A stretch of 64,000 bases of DNA from Mucilaginibacter pedocola (GCF_002013915.1 NZ_MBTF01000023.1:186001-250000); one strand, 5' to 3'. Counted from the first letter of the stretch, positions 41,315 to 50,142 are shown. Program-made: numbers and translations. The notes: generated from the sequence alone by a model not told the origin.

Positions 41315-41914
41315 GTGAGCGAGAAAACCATTTTAAAACTACAATTGCCTACCGACCCGCTTTGGGTGAAGAACGTGGTAGAAAGCAATATTGAAGAATT
41401 GCTTACCGACCATGCCTACTGCGAGCAAAAGGCCGCCACAAACGCCATTACCCTTATTGTGCAAAACCCCAACCTGAGCGAGGTGGTGCAGGAGATGATA
41501 GCATTGGCGCAGGAGGAAATGGAGCACTTTAAACGCGTGCACGATCTTTTGCTCGAGCGTGGCTTTACATTGGGTAAAGAGCGTAAAGACAATTACGTGA
41601 ACGAGCTGCGCAAATTTATGATAGTAGGCGGTGGCCGCGAAGCCCAACTGATAGACCGCTTGTTGCTATCCGCAATGATTGAGGCCCGCAGCTGCGAACG
41701 CTTCAAAGTATTGTCAGAAAACATTAACGATAAAGAGTTGTCCGATTTCTATTACGAATTGATGGTGAGTGAAGCCACCCACTATGCGATGTTCATTCGC
41801 CTGGCAAAAAAGTACGCCGTAGAAATAGACGTAGACAAACGCTGGAACGAGTTCCTGAAATATGAAGCCCAGGTTATCCAAAACTACGGCAAAGCCGAAA
41901 CCATCCATGGATAG
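41315..41914 (+). CDS. miaE: tRNA 2-methylthio-N6-isopentenyl adenosine hydroxylase
   Basis: 199 residues, GTG start. Diiron monooxygenase that hydroxylates the isopentenyl group of ms2i6A37 in tRNA. Metal ligands of the ferritin-like bundle can be seen: Glu in DHAYCEQKAA (about 38), Glu-x2-His in LAQEEMEHFKRVHDLL (about 65-80), Glu in AMIEARSCERFK (about 118), and Glu/His in MVSEATHYAMFIRLAKK (about 148-164). Length and motif order fit MiaE. Monocistronic, probably leaderless. Confidence 0.93.
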   Translation: MSEKTILKLQLPTDPLWVKNVVESNIEELLTDHAYCEQKAATNAITLIVQNPNLSEVVQEMIALAQEEMEHFKRVHDLLLERGFTLGKERKDNYVNELRKFMIVGGGREAQLIDRLLLSAMIEARSCERFKVLSENINDKELSDFYYELMVSEATHYAMFIRLAKKYAVEIDVDKRWNEFLKYEAQVIQNYGKAETIHG

Positions 41915-41950
41915 CATCATCATTAGCTTATAAATAAACGCAGGCGCGCA

Positions 41951-42060
41951 ACTCTTACAAATCGGTGGAATCATCTTCCCCAATCGGTGAAATCCCAACA
42001 AAAAAATCCTGTCCCGATCCCTTCATCCCTAAATCCTGTCAACAACTTCTACTATTAAAT
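41951..42060. repeat. AATC-word array in the miaE/T9SS-cargo gap
   Basis: Recurring words AAATCGGTGGAATC, CAATCGGTGAAATCCC and two copies of AAATCCTGTC. Related words occur at 44424-44512 and 62028-62100. The whole gap from 41915 to 42355 holds this array, a hairpin (next entry) and no gene that I can support. Confidence 0.55.
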
Positions 42061-42202
42061 CTTGTTCTCGTCGGCACAAAATCCCCGTTTACCGATACAT
42101 CTCCCAAGCCCCCAAGTTCCTGTTATACTTTTACATCAAGCAATAAGAAACACATAAAAAAATAGCATTAGTGGTAGTATCGTTTACATAACCGCGACAA
42201 TA

Positions 42203-42263
42203 TACGGAGACGGGAGGGGACATTAGGTGTTTAGGTAGGCGTACCCCCTCCCGCCACTCCGTA
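42203..42263. repeat. Hairpin in the gap before the T9SS cargo gene
   Basis: TACGGAGACGGGAGGGG (42203-42219) pairs with CCCCTCCCGCCACTCCGTA (42245-42263), small bulge, loop about 25 nt. Confidence 0.55.
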
Positions 42264-42355
42264 AACAGGCAAGCAATTAAGTGTTCTCTTTTTTCATAAT
42301 AGTTCGATAGGGGCGTTTGTATGTGCTGTGCAACGTCCCTCTTTTTTTAACCGTC

Positions 42356-44320
42356 ATGCACCTGTTTATTAGCCCCAAAACATCCTGCAAGACCAGGGAG
42401 TGGAAACCTTTTGCCCTTTTTTTTGCCTGCACGCTTACCATGCTTGCCGCAAATAACCATGCCCAAGCCCAAAGCCTTGGCGACCCGGTGGTGAACATCA
42501 CTTTTGGCTCGGGCAGTAGTACGCATTCGGGGGCGCTCTCTGCCGATTCGGGCACTACCAGTTATACTTACAGCAGTAACGATTTCCCAAGCGATGGTTC
42601 GTACACTATAGAAAATACTACCGCCGGCGCAGGCAACGTGTGGTGGAGCGGTACCGACCATACGGGCAACACCGGCGGTTACATGATGGTGGTGAACGCC
42701 AGTGTATCCAAAACAGATTACTTTTATAAACGTACCGTTCATGCGCTGTGCTCCAATACTAAATACCAGTTTTCTGCCTGGGTGGTAAATCTGCTGAGGA
42801 GTAGGGATATTAGTCCGCCCAATATTACTTTCTCTATAGAAACAACCGGTGGCACAACTATCCAAAGCTTTAATACGGGCGATATTTCCCTGAAAAGCAG
42901 TTACCAATGGGTACAATACGCCTTTAATTTTACCTTGCCTGCGGGCGTTTCGGATGTGGTTATCAAAATGTCGAACAATAGTGCGGGTGGCGCACCGGCT
43001 AATGATCTCGCCATCGACGATATCGTTTTTCGCCCGTACGGACCGGATATAAAAGCCAGCTTCAGCAGCACTGCAGAAACCGTAGATGCTTCGGCTTGTT
43101 CGGACAACCCTACCAGCTATACCTTAAGCACTACCGCGCCCGATGGTTACTCTATATTATGGCAATACCAAAACAGCGCGGGTGCCTGGGCCGACCTGCC
43201 CGGTGCGAACGCCTCCTCAAATACTTACACCTTCACTTCGCCAATAGTTGCGGGTACTTACAAATACAGGGTGGTGACCGCGCTCACAGATAATATAACC
43301 TCCACGCTTTGCCGCTCGGCATCAAACCAGTTAACGCTAATGGTGGGTTCCTCGCCCTCATCATCGGCAAGTTCTAACTCGCCGGTGTGTGCGGGGCAAA
43401 GTTTATCGCTGAGCGCCTGGGCTGGTGCGTCCTGGGCGTGGACGGGGCCTAACGGCTTTACCTCGAACGTGCAAAATCCTATTATAAACCCCGTGAGCGA
43501 GGCAGCAACAGGCACCTACTATGTTACCGTAACATCGGCATCTAACTGCGTGGTAGTTGCGCAGGTTGATGTAAGCGTAAAAGCACAACCCGTAGCAGTA
43601 GCCGGCGCGATAAGTACCGAGATATGCGAAGGTAACTCTACCGCACTAACCGCAAGCGGCGGCGAAACTTATGCGTGGCTGCCCGTAACCGGTTTATCTA
43701 ACCCTAACATTGCCAACCCCGTTGCCAGCCCTGCACAAACTACTACGTATACCGTAACTGTTAGCAACAGCAGCGCCTGCACAAGTACGGCAACGGTTAT
43801 TATTAATGTATTGAAGAAACCGACGGCCAGTGCCGGGGCAGATAAGCATATTACCCAAACCCAATCGGTAACGTTGGATGGCAGCGCTGGTGGCACCAAC
43901 GTAAGTTATTACTGGACGGCCTCTGATGGCTCTGCAGCCCCCGAAGGGCTTACACCAACGGTAAGCCCGCTGGAAGATATTACTTATACGCTTCACGTGC
44001 TCTCCAACGCAGGCTGCGGGTTAGAGGCTACCGACGACGTATTCGTACGCGTCTACAAAAAAGTGACGATCCCCAATACTTTTACCCCCAATGGCGATGC
44101 CGTTAACGATACCTGGGAAGTAGGCGCATTAGATACCTACCCCGAAGCCACCACGCAGGTATTTAACCGCTATGGCTCGGTGGTATTCAGCAGCCTGGGT
44201 TACCCCAAAGCCTGGGACGGCAACAGCAACGGCCAGCAACTACCGGCAGGAACCTACTACTACAAAATAGACCTGAAGAACGGCAACGTGCTGAGCGGTT
44301 GGGTGTTGGTGGTGAGGTAG
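42356..44320 (+). CDS. Secreted multidomain protein with T9SS type B sorting domain
   Basis: 654 residues from MHLFISPK; an ATG 13 codons upstream is also possible. Hydrophobic signal region about 20-38 (PFALFFACTLTMLAANNHAQ). N-terminal jelly-roll (about 45-235, with WVQYAFNFTLPAGVSDVVIKM and NDLAIDDIVFRPYG as separate blocks). Then Ig/PKD-like units at about 240-330, 335-415, 418-490 (AGAISTEICEGNSTALTASG) and 492-570. The last 80 residues are the gliding motility-associated C-terminal domain: TIPNTFTPNGDAVNDTWEVG, VFNRYGSVVFSS, PAGTYYYKIDLKNG. This domain is the T9SS export and attachment signal. Ligand unknown. Confidence 0.92.
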   Translation: MHLFISPKTSCKTREWKPFALFFACTLTMLAANNHAQAQSLGDPVVNITFGSGSSTHSGALSADSGTTSYTYSSNDFPSDGSYTIENTTAGAGNVWWSGTDHTGNTGGYMMVVNASVSKTDYFYKRTVHALCSNTKYQFSAWVVNLLRSRDISPPNITFSIETTGGTTIQSFNTGDISLKSSYQWVQYAFNFTLPAGVSDVVIKMSNNSAGGAPANDLAIDDIVFRPYGPDIKASFSSTAETVDASACSDNPTSYTLSTTAPDGYSILWQYQNSAGAWADLPGANASSNTYTFTSPIVAGTYKYRVVTALTDNITSTLCRSASNQLTLMVGSSPSSSASSNSPVCAGQSLSLSAWAGASWAWTGPNGFTSNVQNPIINPVSEAATGTYYVTVTSASNCVVVAQVDVSVKAQPVAVAGAISTEICEGNSTALTASGGETYAWLPVTGLSNPNIANPVASPAQTTTYTVTVSNSSACTSTATVIINVLKKPTASAGADKHITQTQSVTLDGSAGGTNVSYYWTASDGSAAPEGLTPTVSPLEDITYTLHVLSNAGCGLEATDDVFVRVYKKVTIPNTFTPNGDAVNDTWEVGALDTYPEATTQVFNRYGSVVFSSLGYPKAWDGNSNGQQLPAGTYYYKIDLKNGNVLSGWVLVVR

Positions 44321-44409
44321 TTGGCGGTGGGCGGTTGGTAGTATGCAGTTGACAGTTTGCGGTGGGCGGTTAGCAGTTCTCAGTTGGCGGTTTGCATAGG
44401 GCAGTTCGC
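44318..44409. repeat. Word repeats starting on the stop codon of the T9SS cargo gene
   Basis: TAGTTGGCGGTGGGCGGTTGG, AGTTTGCGGTGGGCGGTTAG, CAGTTGGCGGTTTGC: same word family as the arms at 39698 and 40121, all in one orientation. The TAG stop is the start of the first word. Confidence 0.65.
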
Positions 44410-44423
44410 ATTTCGTGCGCATC

Positions 44424-44512
44424 AGAGAATCCTTTAATCAAGCGAATCATGGTTCAGACAATCAGCGGAATCAACGTCATCATTAAAATCAGCGGTCAGG
44501 TTTACCGACACA
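44424..44512. repeat. AATC-word array before the response regulator
   Basis: AGAATCCTTTAATCAAGCG, AATCATGGTTCAGACAATC, AGCGGAATCAACG, AAAATCAGCGGTC. Similar to 62031-62060 (AAATCCTCTAATCAAACGAA). No gene supported between 44321 and 44588. Confidence 0.55.
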
Positions 44513-44588
44513 TTCCCGCCATTAAACGATACATCACTGCGCTGCTGCCTGCAAACCTGCACCTTAGATTCAACAAAACAAAATTACC

Positions 44589-44966
44589 ATGAACGCCACA
44601 CACAATAAAAAACACATTTTGGTGCTTGATAAAGATAACCGCATACTATCTGTAGTAGACGACCTGATGCACCTGGGCAATTTTGATGTACACGTTACTT
44701 ACGACCCCAACGCTATTTACGACAGCGCCAAATCGCTTAAACCCGACCTGGTTATTTTAGACTACAAACTGCTGAACGACGAGTGCGAAGAAATTTGCCA
44801 GGACTTTAAACAGGATAGCGAACTAACCGGTGTGCCCATTATTGTGGTAACTACTTACAAAACCAAGAAGATACGCGCCGAAGCCTACAAGTGCGATGCG
44901 CTGTTTGTAAAGCCGCTGGATATTAGCCTATTCGCTTCGCGAATGGACTACCTGATGGCCTCCTGA
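44589..44966 (+). CDS. Stand-alone response regulator receiver protein
   Basis: 125 residues, a single receiver domain. HILVLDKDNRILSVVDDL at the start, where the acidic pocket is D-K-D instead of the more usual D-D/E-D; phosphoacceptor Asp in LVILDYKLLND (about 58); Thr in IIVVTTYKTKK (about 87); Lys in ALFVKPLD (about 106). No output domain, so it works by protein contact or as a phosphate relay. No histidine kinase is in the window. The PepSY-like gene follows by 51 nt. Confidence 0.9.
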   Translation: MNATHNKKHILVLDKDNRILSVVDDLMHLGNFDVHVTYDPNAIYDSAKSLKPDLVILDYKLLNDECEEICQDFKQDSELTGVPIIVVTTYKTKKIRAEAYKCDALFVKPLDISLFASRMDYLMAS

Positions 44967-45017
44967 TACCGCCAAAATAATCTCAGAATATATAGAAATC
45001 AATTAAACTAACGAATC

Positions 45018-45947
45018 ATGAAAAGGAAATTTATCTATTACAGTTTAATGCTGCTGGGCGGCATTGGTGTGTTTTCGTCGTGCAGTAAAGATGCCACAAG
45101 CAACAAAACCGATAGTACCACCACTGCGGCAAGCAGCGCCCTGGCTACAGCGGTGGCCAACACAGGCTCTATTGCTATTTCAACGGTAAGTACATCGGGC
45201 ACAACAGATAGCCTGTACCTGGTGGGCTGCATGGGTAAACGCGACAAAAAAGATACCGTAGCATTTAGCGCGTTGCCTGCCGCTATTGGTACTTATTTAA
45301 CCACTAATTACTCAGGCTATACCTTTAAAAAGGCATTTGCCGTTAAAGATAGCACCGGCACGCTGACCAGTTATATTGTGGCCATACAATTCAATGGTAG
45401 CCCGGTCGGCTTGAAATTTACCGCTGACGGCACTTTTGTAAAAGTATTGGAGCAACGCATTGGTGACGACCTGAGGCACGGCCGCCGTTTCCACGAAGGT
45501 GGCCCCTTTGGCGACCGTAACGGCCACCCGCGCGATACCATTGCCCTATCGGCCTTACCAACGGCTGTTAGTAGCTATTTTGCTACCAACTACGCCGCCG
45601 ATACCCTGCTGCATGCCTTTATTGCGCACGATAGTACTTACGTGCTCATCAGTAAAAATAATGGCTTGTATAGCACCGCTATTACCAAAGCAGGCAGTTT
45701 GGTTAAACGTGTACAAATAGATAACCACCGCGGCAAAGTAGCATCGGTTACCGAGGCCGGTTTGCCTGCAACAGCTACCACGTACTTAACCACCACCTAT
45801 GCGGGTTATGTTTTCAACAAAGCCTTCTCGGTAAGTAAAGCAGGTGTGGTACAAAGCTACGTGGTGTTCATAACGGTGAATACGACCAAATATGTGGTAG
45901 TATTCGACAGTTCGGGAACTTTTGTTGCAGCAAAAGCCATCCGTTAA
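45018..45947 (+). CDS. Lipoprotein with PepSY-like repeats
   Basis: 309 residues. Lipoprotein signal: lipobox GVFSSC at about residue 22. A Ser/Thr/Ala-rich spacer (about 30-60) precedes three PepSY-like units, recognisable by ALPAAIGTYLTTNYSGYTFKK (two overlapping blocks, about 83-102), ALPTAVSSYFATNYAADTLL (about 180-200) and GLPATATTYLTTTYAGYVF (about 247-265). Each unit is followed by a strand that ends in TADGTFVKV or DSSGTFVAA. Such domains occur in envelope proteins of Bacteroidota; they may bind peptides or inhibit proteases. The function is not known. Confidence 0.82.
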   Translation: MKRKFIYYSLMLLGGIGVFSSCSKDATSNKTDSTTTAASSALATAVANTGSIAISTVSTSGTTDSLYLVGCMGKRDKKDTVAFSALPAAIGTYLTTNYSGYTFKKAFAVKDSTGTLTSYIVAIQFNGSPVGLKFTADGTFVKVLEQRIGDDLRHGRRFHEGGPFGDRNGHPRDTIALSALPTAVSSYFATNYAADTLLHAFIAHDSTYVLISKNNGLYSTAITKAGSLVKRVQIDNHRGKVASVTEAGLPATATTYLTTTYAGYVFNKAFSVSKAGVVQSYVVFITVNTTKYVVVFDSSGTFVAAKAIR

Positions 45948-46034
45948 TTCGTCCTCATATACATATCTATATTCCCCGGCCCCGGCTCTTGTGCAAAAGA
46001 GCTGGGGCTTATTTGTGACTATAGGATCCGCGTT

Positions 46035-46067
46035 AGATTTGACAACTTTCAAAAAGTTGTCAAATCT
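46035..46067. repeat. Palindrome copy 1 (AGATTTGACAACTTT)
   Basis: Exact 15-bp arms around a 3-nt loop, followed by TTTT. A second copy lies at 55237-55269. It could act as a terminator in both directions. Confidence 0.75.
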
Positions 46068-46078
46068 TTTACCCTCCA

Positions 46079-46274
46079 TGTCATTTCGACGAACAGAGGG
46101 CTGGGAAAGAGCGGGGTGTGAGGAGAAATCTTGAACGTTAAGTATTACCGCCACGCATTTACTCGTTGATATAACCGACTTGCAGTTCCGCTTTGCATGA
46201 ACGCATAGCAATGTGTCGAAGATTTCTCTTCGCCCACCCGCTCTTTTCCTCCGCGCATGCTCATCGAAATGACA
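46079..46274. repeat. Long inverted repeat of the GTCATTTCGACGA type
   Basis: The left arm begins TGTCATTTCGACGAA and holds AAAGAGCGGG and AGAAATCTT; the right arm holds their complements and ends TCGAAATGACA. Arms of about 57 nt are mostly complementary over a loop of about 80 nt. This type of dispersed intergenic repeat is common in Bacteroidota. Together with the palindrome it fills the 343-bp gap between the convergent PepSY-like and monooxygenase genes; no gene is seen. Confidence 0.8.
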
Positions 46275-46290
46275 TCGTTTTTTGTGTTCT

Positions 46291-47889
46291 TTACCCCTTA
46301 AAACCCACCACATCCCTTAAATAAGCATCCATCATCTCCATATCCACCATATCATTCAAATAGCCGATGTGCATATCCGGGCGAACGATAATGGCTTTGC
46401 GATGCCCTGGGCGTACTTGGAAGGCATCGAAGATATGTTGATTGCTTGACGACGATGGCAGGTGGAAGAAGTTGATACCCGAGTTGTATTGCTGGGTTAG
46501 CCATTTGGCCAGGCTGAAAAGATAGTTCTCTTTTATCTCACCCATGGTGATAAGCGTGAAGCCTGGCTTGTTGCACCAGGCGTGGAGGTCGGTTTTTTCT
46601 TTCTTTTTCTCGTCGAATATTTCGAGATAGGGGAGCCTGTCGCCTGCCCTGATATTTCCCTGGTGCCCTAAGTTGCGGCTTAGCTTGCTATCGCGATAGC
46701 TGATACCCGTTTGGGATACCCGTTTGAAAAATTCGGTGCGCACCTTTTCGCGCTTCCACATAAACTTTAATGCTGCGGGCATTATATATTGCTTTAGCAT
46801 ACTGCCAAATATGCTGCGCGAGGTAATGATGTTGAAGATACGGTCGGTAGTGTTGAGCAGCATTTTGGCAACGGGCATGCGCTCCTCGGCATAGGTGGTT
46901 AATATTGCCGGGGTGAATTGCCCGTTCACTACGCCTGCCAGTTTCCAGGCAAGATTGTAGGCATCCTGCAGCCCCGTGTTCATCCCCTGCCCGCCAACAG
47001 GGGAATGGATATGCGCGGCATCGCCTATCAAAAAACTTCGCCCATCGGCAAATTTATCGGCCATACGGTGGTGCAGTTTGTACTGGGTGAACCAGTGGTT
47101 TTCCTGCACCTCGATAGCTTTACCCGTGAGCTGCCTTAAATGCGGCAAAACTGCATCCAGTTCCAAAGTATCGTGGTCCGCAAGTTCGTCGGGTATGCTG
47201 GCTACTACGCGGTAACAGTCTTCTTCGGGCATGGGGAAGAAACCCGCGAAATCTGTCTTCGACATAAACAGCTGAACGTTATCGCCGTTGAAAACCTTAT
47301 CGATCTTCACATCCGCCAAATAAAATTTATGTGCGTAGGTATCGCCGCTAAAAGGTATGCCCAATTGTTTGCGTACGATGCTATGCGCGCCATCGGCACC
47401 TACTATGTAGTCGCAGGTGATAGCAAAGGTTGCCTCTCCGCTCTGTAGTTGAGCTTCGTAGCCGGTGGCAGTTTGTTTTAGCGATTGCAGCGATGTTTGC
47501 CAGTAAACGGGGCAGCAACCTGTAGTTAACTCATCCAGCAGCAGCCGCTCGTTTTTGCTTTGCTGATAAAGCAGTATGTAGGGGAACATCGTACCGGCAT
47601 CTTCAATAGCATTCATGGGCAGTGATGCTATCGCTTGTCCATCCTTGTTAAAACTTACGCCCGAAGCTTGTTTGCCGCCGCTAAGCACCCGGTCTATCAC
47701 CCCCATTTGCCTGTATATTTCCAGCGAGCGCGCCTGTACCGCCAATGCTTTCGATTGACTGGTTGGCCCTTGTTTGGTATCTATAATAACCGGTACCAAC
47801 CCATAACGCAGCAGTTGCGCGGCCATCATTAAACCCGATGGGCCTGCACCTACAATAAGTACGCTGCAATGGGTAGGAGGGCTTAGCAT
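46291..47889 (-). CDS. FAD-dependent aromatic monooxygenase (PheA/TfdB type)
   Basis: 532 residues. FAD-binding GxGxxG in VLIVGAGPSGLMMAAQLL (about 10-27), the DG motif DYIVGADGAHSIVRKQLG (about 160-177), and the GD motif FLIGDAAHIHSPVGGQGMN (about 280-298). The C-terminal thioredoxin-like part (about 415-532) is typical of the phenol-hydroxylase/TfdB branch of class A flavin monooxygenases. These hydroxylate aromatic compounds or inactivate drugs; the substrate cannot be read from the sequence. It starts 6 nt downstream of the methylase gene, probably one operon. Confidence 0.9.
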   Translation of the reverse strand: MLSPPTHCSVLIVGAGPSGLMMAAQLLRYGLVPVIIDTKQGPTSQSKALAVQARSLEIYRQMGVIDRVLSGGKQASGVSFNKDGQAIASLPMNAIEDAGTMFPYILLYQQSKNERLLLDELTTGCCPVYWQTSLQSLKQTATGYEAQLQSGEATFAITCDYIVGADGAHSIVRKQLGIPFSGDTYAHKFYLADVKIDKVFNGDNVQLFMSKTDFAGFFPMPEEDCYRVVASIPDELADHDTLELDAVLPHLRQLTGKAIEVQENHWFTQYKLHHRMADKFADGRSFLIGDAAHIHSPVGGQGMNTGLQDAYNLAWKLAGVVNGQFTPAILTTYAEERMPVAKMLLNTTDRIFNIITSRSIFGSMLKQYIMPAALKFMWKREKVRTEFFKRVSQTGISYRDSKLSRNLGHQGNIRAGDRLPYLEIFDEKKKEKTDLHAWCNKPGFTLITMGEIKENYLFSLAKWLTQQYNSGINFFHLPSSSSNQHIFDAFQVRPGHRKAIIVRPDMHIGYLNDMVDMEMMDAYLRDVVGFKG

Positions 47890-47895
47890 AAATTA

Positions 47896-48606
47896 TCAGG
47901 CATGGAATAATAAGAAGATGGCCGGGCGTTTGCGCAGGTCGGGCACTTGTTTTTTCCAGTCGGCTATGGTAAGGGTTTTGATGAACTCGGTAGCGGCGGT
48001 AATATCGCAGGCTATACACAGCCGGGTTTGGGGCTTGCAGGTTTTCAGCACATCATCCAGCATACTATCATTACGGAAAGGTGTTTCGATAAACAACTGC
48101 GTTTGCTTATTCTTCTCGGCGAGGCTTTCCATGTCCTTTATCTTTTTGGCGCGCTCCACTTTATCAATGGGGATATAACCATGGAAGGTAAAGCTTTGCC
48201 CGTTAAAGCCCGATGCCATCAGCGCCAGCAGTATAGAGCTTGGCCCAACCAATGGTACTACCTTTATGCCTTTACGATGAGCTTCAGCAACTATATCGGC
48301 ACCCGGGTCGGCAATGCCGGGACAGCCGGCTTCGCTCATCAGGCCAACATCGTTACCGGCCATTAAGCCCGTGAAAAATTCGCCCAATCCGCTATCGCGA
48401 TTATGCTTACCATAATCGTGTACTATCAATTCGCTTTGCGGCGTTTTCAGCCCGGCTTCTTTTAAAAAGCGGCGGGCGGTTTTGCTGTTCTCTACTATAT
48501 ATTCCTTTACCGAGTTAATGGTATCCACCAAATAGGGCGTAAAAGACTTCGCCGCCACTTCATCGGCAAGGGGTACGGGTATTAAAAAGAGCGTTCCTAA
48601 CTGCAT
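47896..48606 (-). CDS. RsmI-family SAM-dependent methyltransferase
   Basis: 236 residues. Tetrapyrrole-methylase fold: TLFLIPVPLADEV at the start, GLMSEAGCPGIADPGADIV (about 89-107, the SAM-binding and turn region), VVPLVGPSSILLALMASGFN (about 117-136), and TQLFIETPFRNDSMLDDVL. RsmI methylates the ribose of C1402 of 16S rRNA; this member lacks the usual N-terminal GN(L)-x-D-I-T-x-R motif of RsmI and is a divergent subgroup, so the target is uncertain. First gene of a two-gene operon with the flavin monooxygenase. A near-match promoter box (TCAATTTG) ends 4 nt before the ATG. Confidence 0.82.
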   Translation of the reverse strand: MQLGTLFLIPVPLADEVAAKSFTPYLVDTINSVKEYIVENSKTARRFLKEAGLKTPQSELIVHDYGKHNRDSGLGEFFTGLMAGNDVGLMSEAGCPGIADPGADIVAEAHRKGIKVVPLVGPSSILLALMASGFNGQSFTFHGYIPIDKVERAKKIKDMESLAEKNKQTQLFIETPFRNDSMLDDVLKTCKPQTRLCIACDITAATEFIKTLTIADWKKQVPDLRKRPAIFLLFHA

Positions 48607-48639
48607 ATTGCAAATTGACGCTTTTTATTTGTTTTAAGC

Positions 48640-48700
48640 TAATTCAGTTTGCAGTTAACGGTGGGAGAGTTTGCAGTTTGCGGTGCGCAGTTTGCAGTTA
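48640..48700. repeat. Word repeat upstream of the RsmI-like gene
   Basis: CAGTTTGCAGTTAACGGTGG, AGTTTGCAGTTTGCGGTGCG, CAGTTTGCAGTTATT: same word family as 39698 and 44318. One orientation only. Confidence 0.6.
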
Positions 48701-48711
48701 TTATAAAACTA

Positions 48712-48839
48712 TGTCATTGCGAGCCGCAGCGGGAGGGTTGGTGAGAAGGGGTGGCGTGGCAATCTCATAGGACAGTCCTCCATGCAGAATTCGGTACCTG
48801 TCCTATAAGATTGCTTCGTCGTTCCTCCTCGCAATGACA
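48712..48839. repeat. Long inverted repeat of the GTCATTGCGAG type
   Basis: The left arm begins TGTCATTGCGAG and ends GCAATCTCATAGGACAG; the right arm carries CTGTCCTATAAGATTGC and ends CTCGCAATGACA. A widespread class of dispersed repeats carries these same ends. Confidence 0.8.
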
Positions 48840-48861
48840 AATTGGGAAATATAGAGATTGC

Positions 48862-50118
48862 TTACACTAATTTCGCCAGTGCAGCTTTCACCCTTGGCAA
48901 CAGATCCTTCATATCCTGCAAGGTGCTTGCTCCTACCGATACACGGAACCACGCCGAGCTTTCATCTGTACCGAATGCTGAGAACGGCACCAGCGCTACG
49001 CCGGCTTCTTTTATCAGGTAAAAGTTCACGTCTGCCGAGTTAGCCAATACTTTGCCATCGGGTGTGGTTCTGCCAATGTAATCGACTTTAACGGTTAAGT
49101 AAATAGCGCCCATAGGCTCAATAGAATCAACGGCGAAGCCTTCAGCCTTCAAGGCCTGGAAACCTTCGTGAAGGGTATTCAGACTTGCTTGTACGTTGGC
49201 TTTCAGGGTATCAAGGAAAGTGTCAACAACGGCTTCATTCTTCAGGTATTCGGCCATGGCCACCTGCTCTGCCTTTGGCGACCATGCCCCCATGTGGCCA
49301 ACTATGGCTTTCATGTGGTTGATCACCTCGGTCGGTCCAAAGCCCCAGCCTACGCGTACGCCTGTTGCAGCGAAGCATTTAGAACCACCATCAACAAAAA
49401 TGGTGTAAGGTTTCAGTTCGGGGCGTAGGGTTACCGGGTCGTAGTGTTTGTATTCGCCGAAGGTAAGTTGCGAGTATATTTGGTCGTACAGCAGGTACAA
49501 TGGTTTTTGGCCTTCCGCGCGGCTTTTGTTTTCTTCTATCACCAGGTCGCAAATTTCCTCCAGGTCCTTTTTGCTGAACATGGTGCCGGTCGGATTCAAG
49601 GGCGAGCACAGCGCCAGTAATGTTGCACCTTTTACATGCGGGCGCAATTCATCTGCCGTTGGCATAAAGTTGTTTTCGGCACGGGTGGGTACGATCAGTT
49701 TTTCGGCACCGGTAAGGTCGCAGTAGTGGTTGTTGTTCCACGATGGTGCCGGGAAAACCACCCAGTCGCCCGGATCAACCAGGGCAAGGTAAGTAGAGTA
49801 TATCAGTGGGCGCGAACCACCTGATATCAATATTTGGTTAGCGGCATACTCCAAACCCAAACGGCTTTTCAGGAAGCCCGAAACGCTTTCGCGCAGGCTC
49901 AGCATACCATCCGCAGGCGGGTAGTTGGTTTGGTTATGTTTGTAGGCCTCAATAATGCCCTCCTTCAGTTCGGCAGGGATAGGATAAATATTCGAGTCGA
50001 AATCGCCAATGGTGAGGTTGGCAATGTTCTGCCCTTGTTTTTTTAACTCGTTTATTTCGCCGGCTATCTTGATGATCTCCGAGCCGCTCAAATTCTCTGC
50101 TAATACCGATACTTTCAT
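48862..50118 (-). CDS. PLP-dependent aminotransferase, class I/II
   Basis: 418 residues. Fold-type I enzyme: the PLP lysine is in VDGGSKCFAATGVRVGWGFG (about 243-262), the SGGSRPLIYSTYLALVDPGD block (about 84-103) carries cofactor-binding residues, LCSPLNPTGTMFSKKDLEEI (about 167-186) has the Asn-Pro-Thr-Gly motif, and the C-terminal Arg that binds the substrate carboxylate is in SSAWFRVSVGAS. Closest in style to aspartate or alanine aminotransferases; the substrate is not certain. A TATATTTG box (50124-50131) ends 5 nt before the ATG. Confidence 0.9.
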   Translation of the reverse strand: MKVSVLAENLSGSEIIKIAGEINELKKQGQNIANLTIGDFDSNIYPIPAELKEGIIEAYKHNQTNYPPADGMLSLRESVSGFLKSRLGLEYAANQILISGGSRPLIYSTYLALVDPGDWVVFPAPSWNNNHYCDLTGAEKLIVPTRAENNFMPTADELRPHVKGATLLALCSPLNPTGTMFSKKDLEEICDLVIEENKSRAEGQKPLYLLYDQIYSQLTFGEYKHYDPVTLRPELKPYTIFVDGGSKCFAATGVRVGWGFGPTEVINHMKAIVGHMGAWSPKAEQVAMAEYLKNEAVVDTFLDTLKANVQASLNTLHEGFQALKAEGFAVDSIEPMGAIYLTVKVDYIGRTTPDGKVLANSADVNFYLIKEAGVALVPFSAFGTDESSAWFRVSVGASTLQDMKDLLPRVKAALAKLV

Positions 50119-50123
50119 GGAGG

Positions 50124-50131
50124 CAAATATA
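50124..50131 (-). promoter_or_regulatory. Aminotransferase promoter -7 box, close to the start codon
   Basis: TATATTTG on the minus strand, then CCTCC, then ATG. A TTG about 22 nt further upstream could be the -33 element. Confidence 0.65.
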
Positions 50132-50142
50132 GCCCTTTAAAG

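Noticed and set aside
41965-42165. 66-codon frame in the gap before the T9SS cargo gene
   Set aside because: It consists of translated AATC-word repeats and has no start context or domain.
44392-44592. 66-codon frame before the response regulator
   Set aside because: Overlaps word repeats on one side and the regulator start on the other; no domain.
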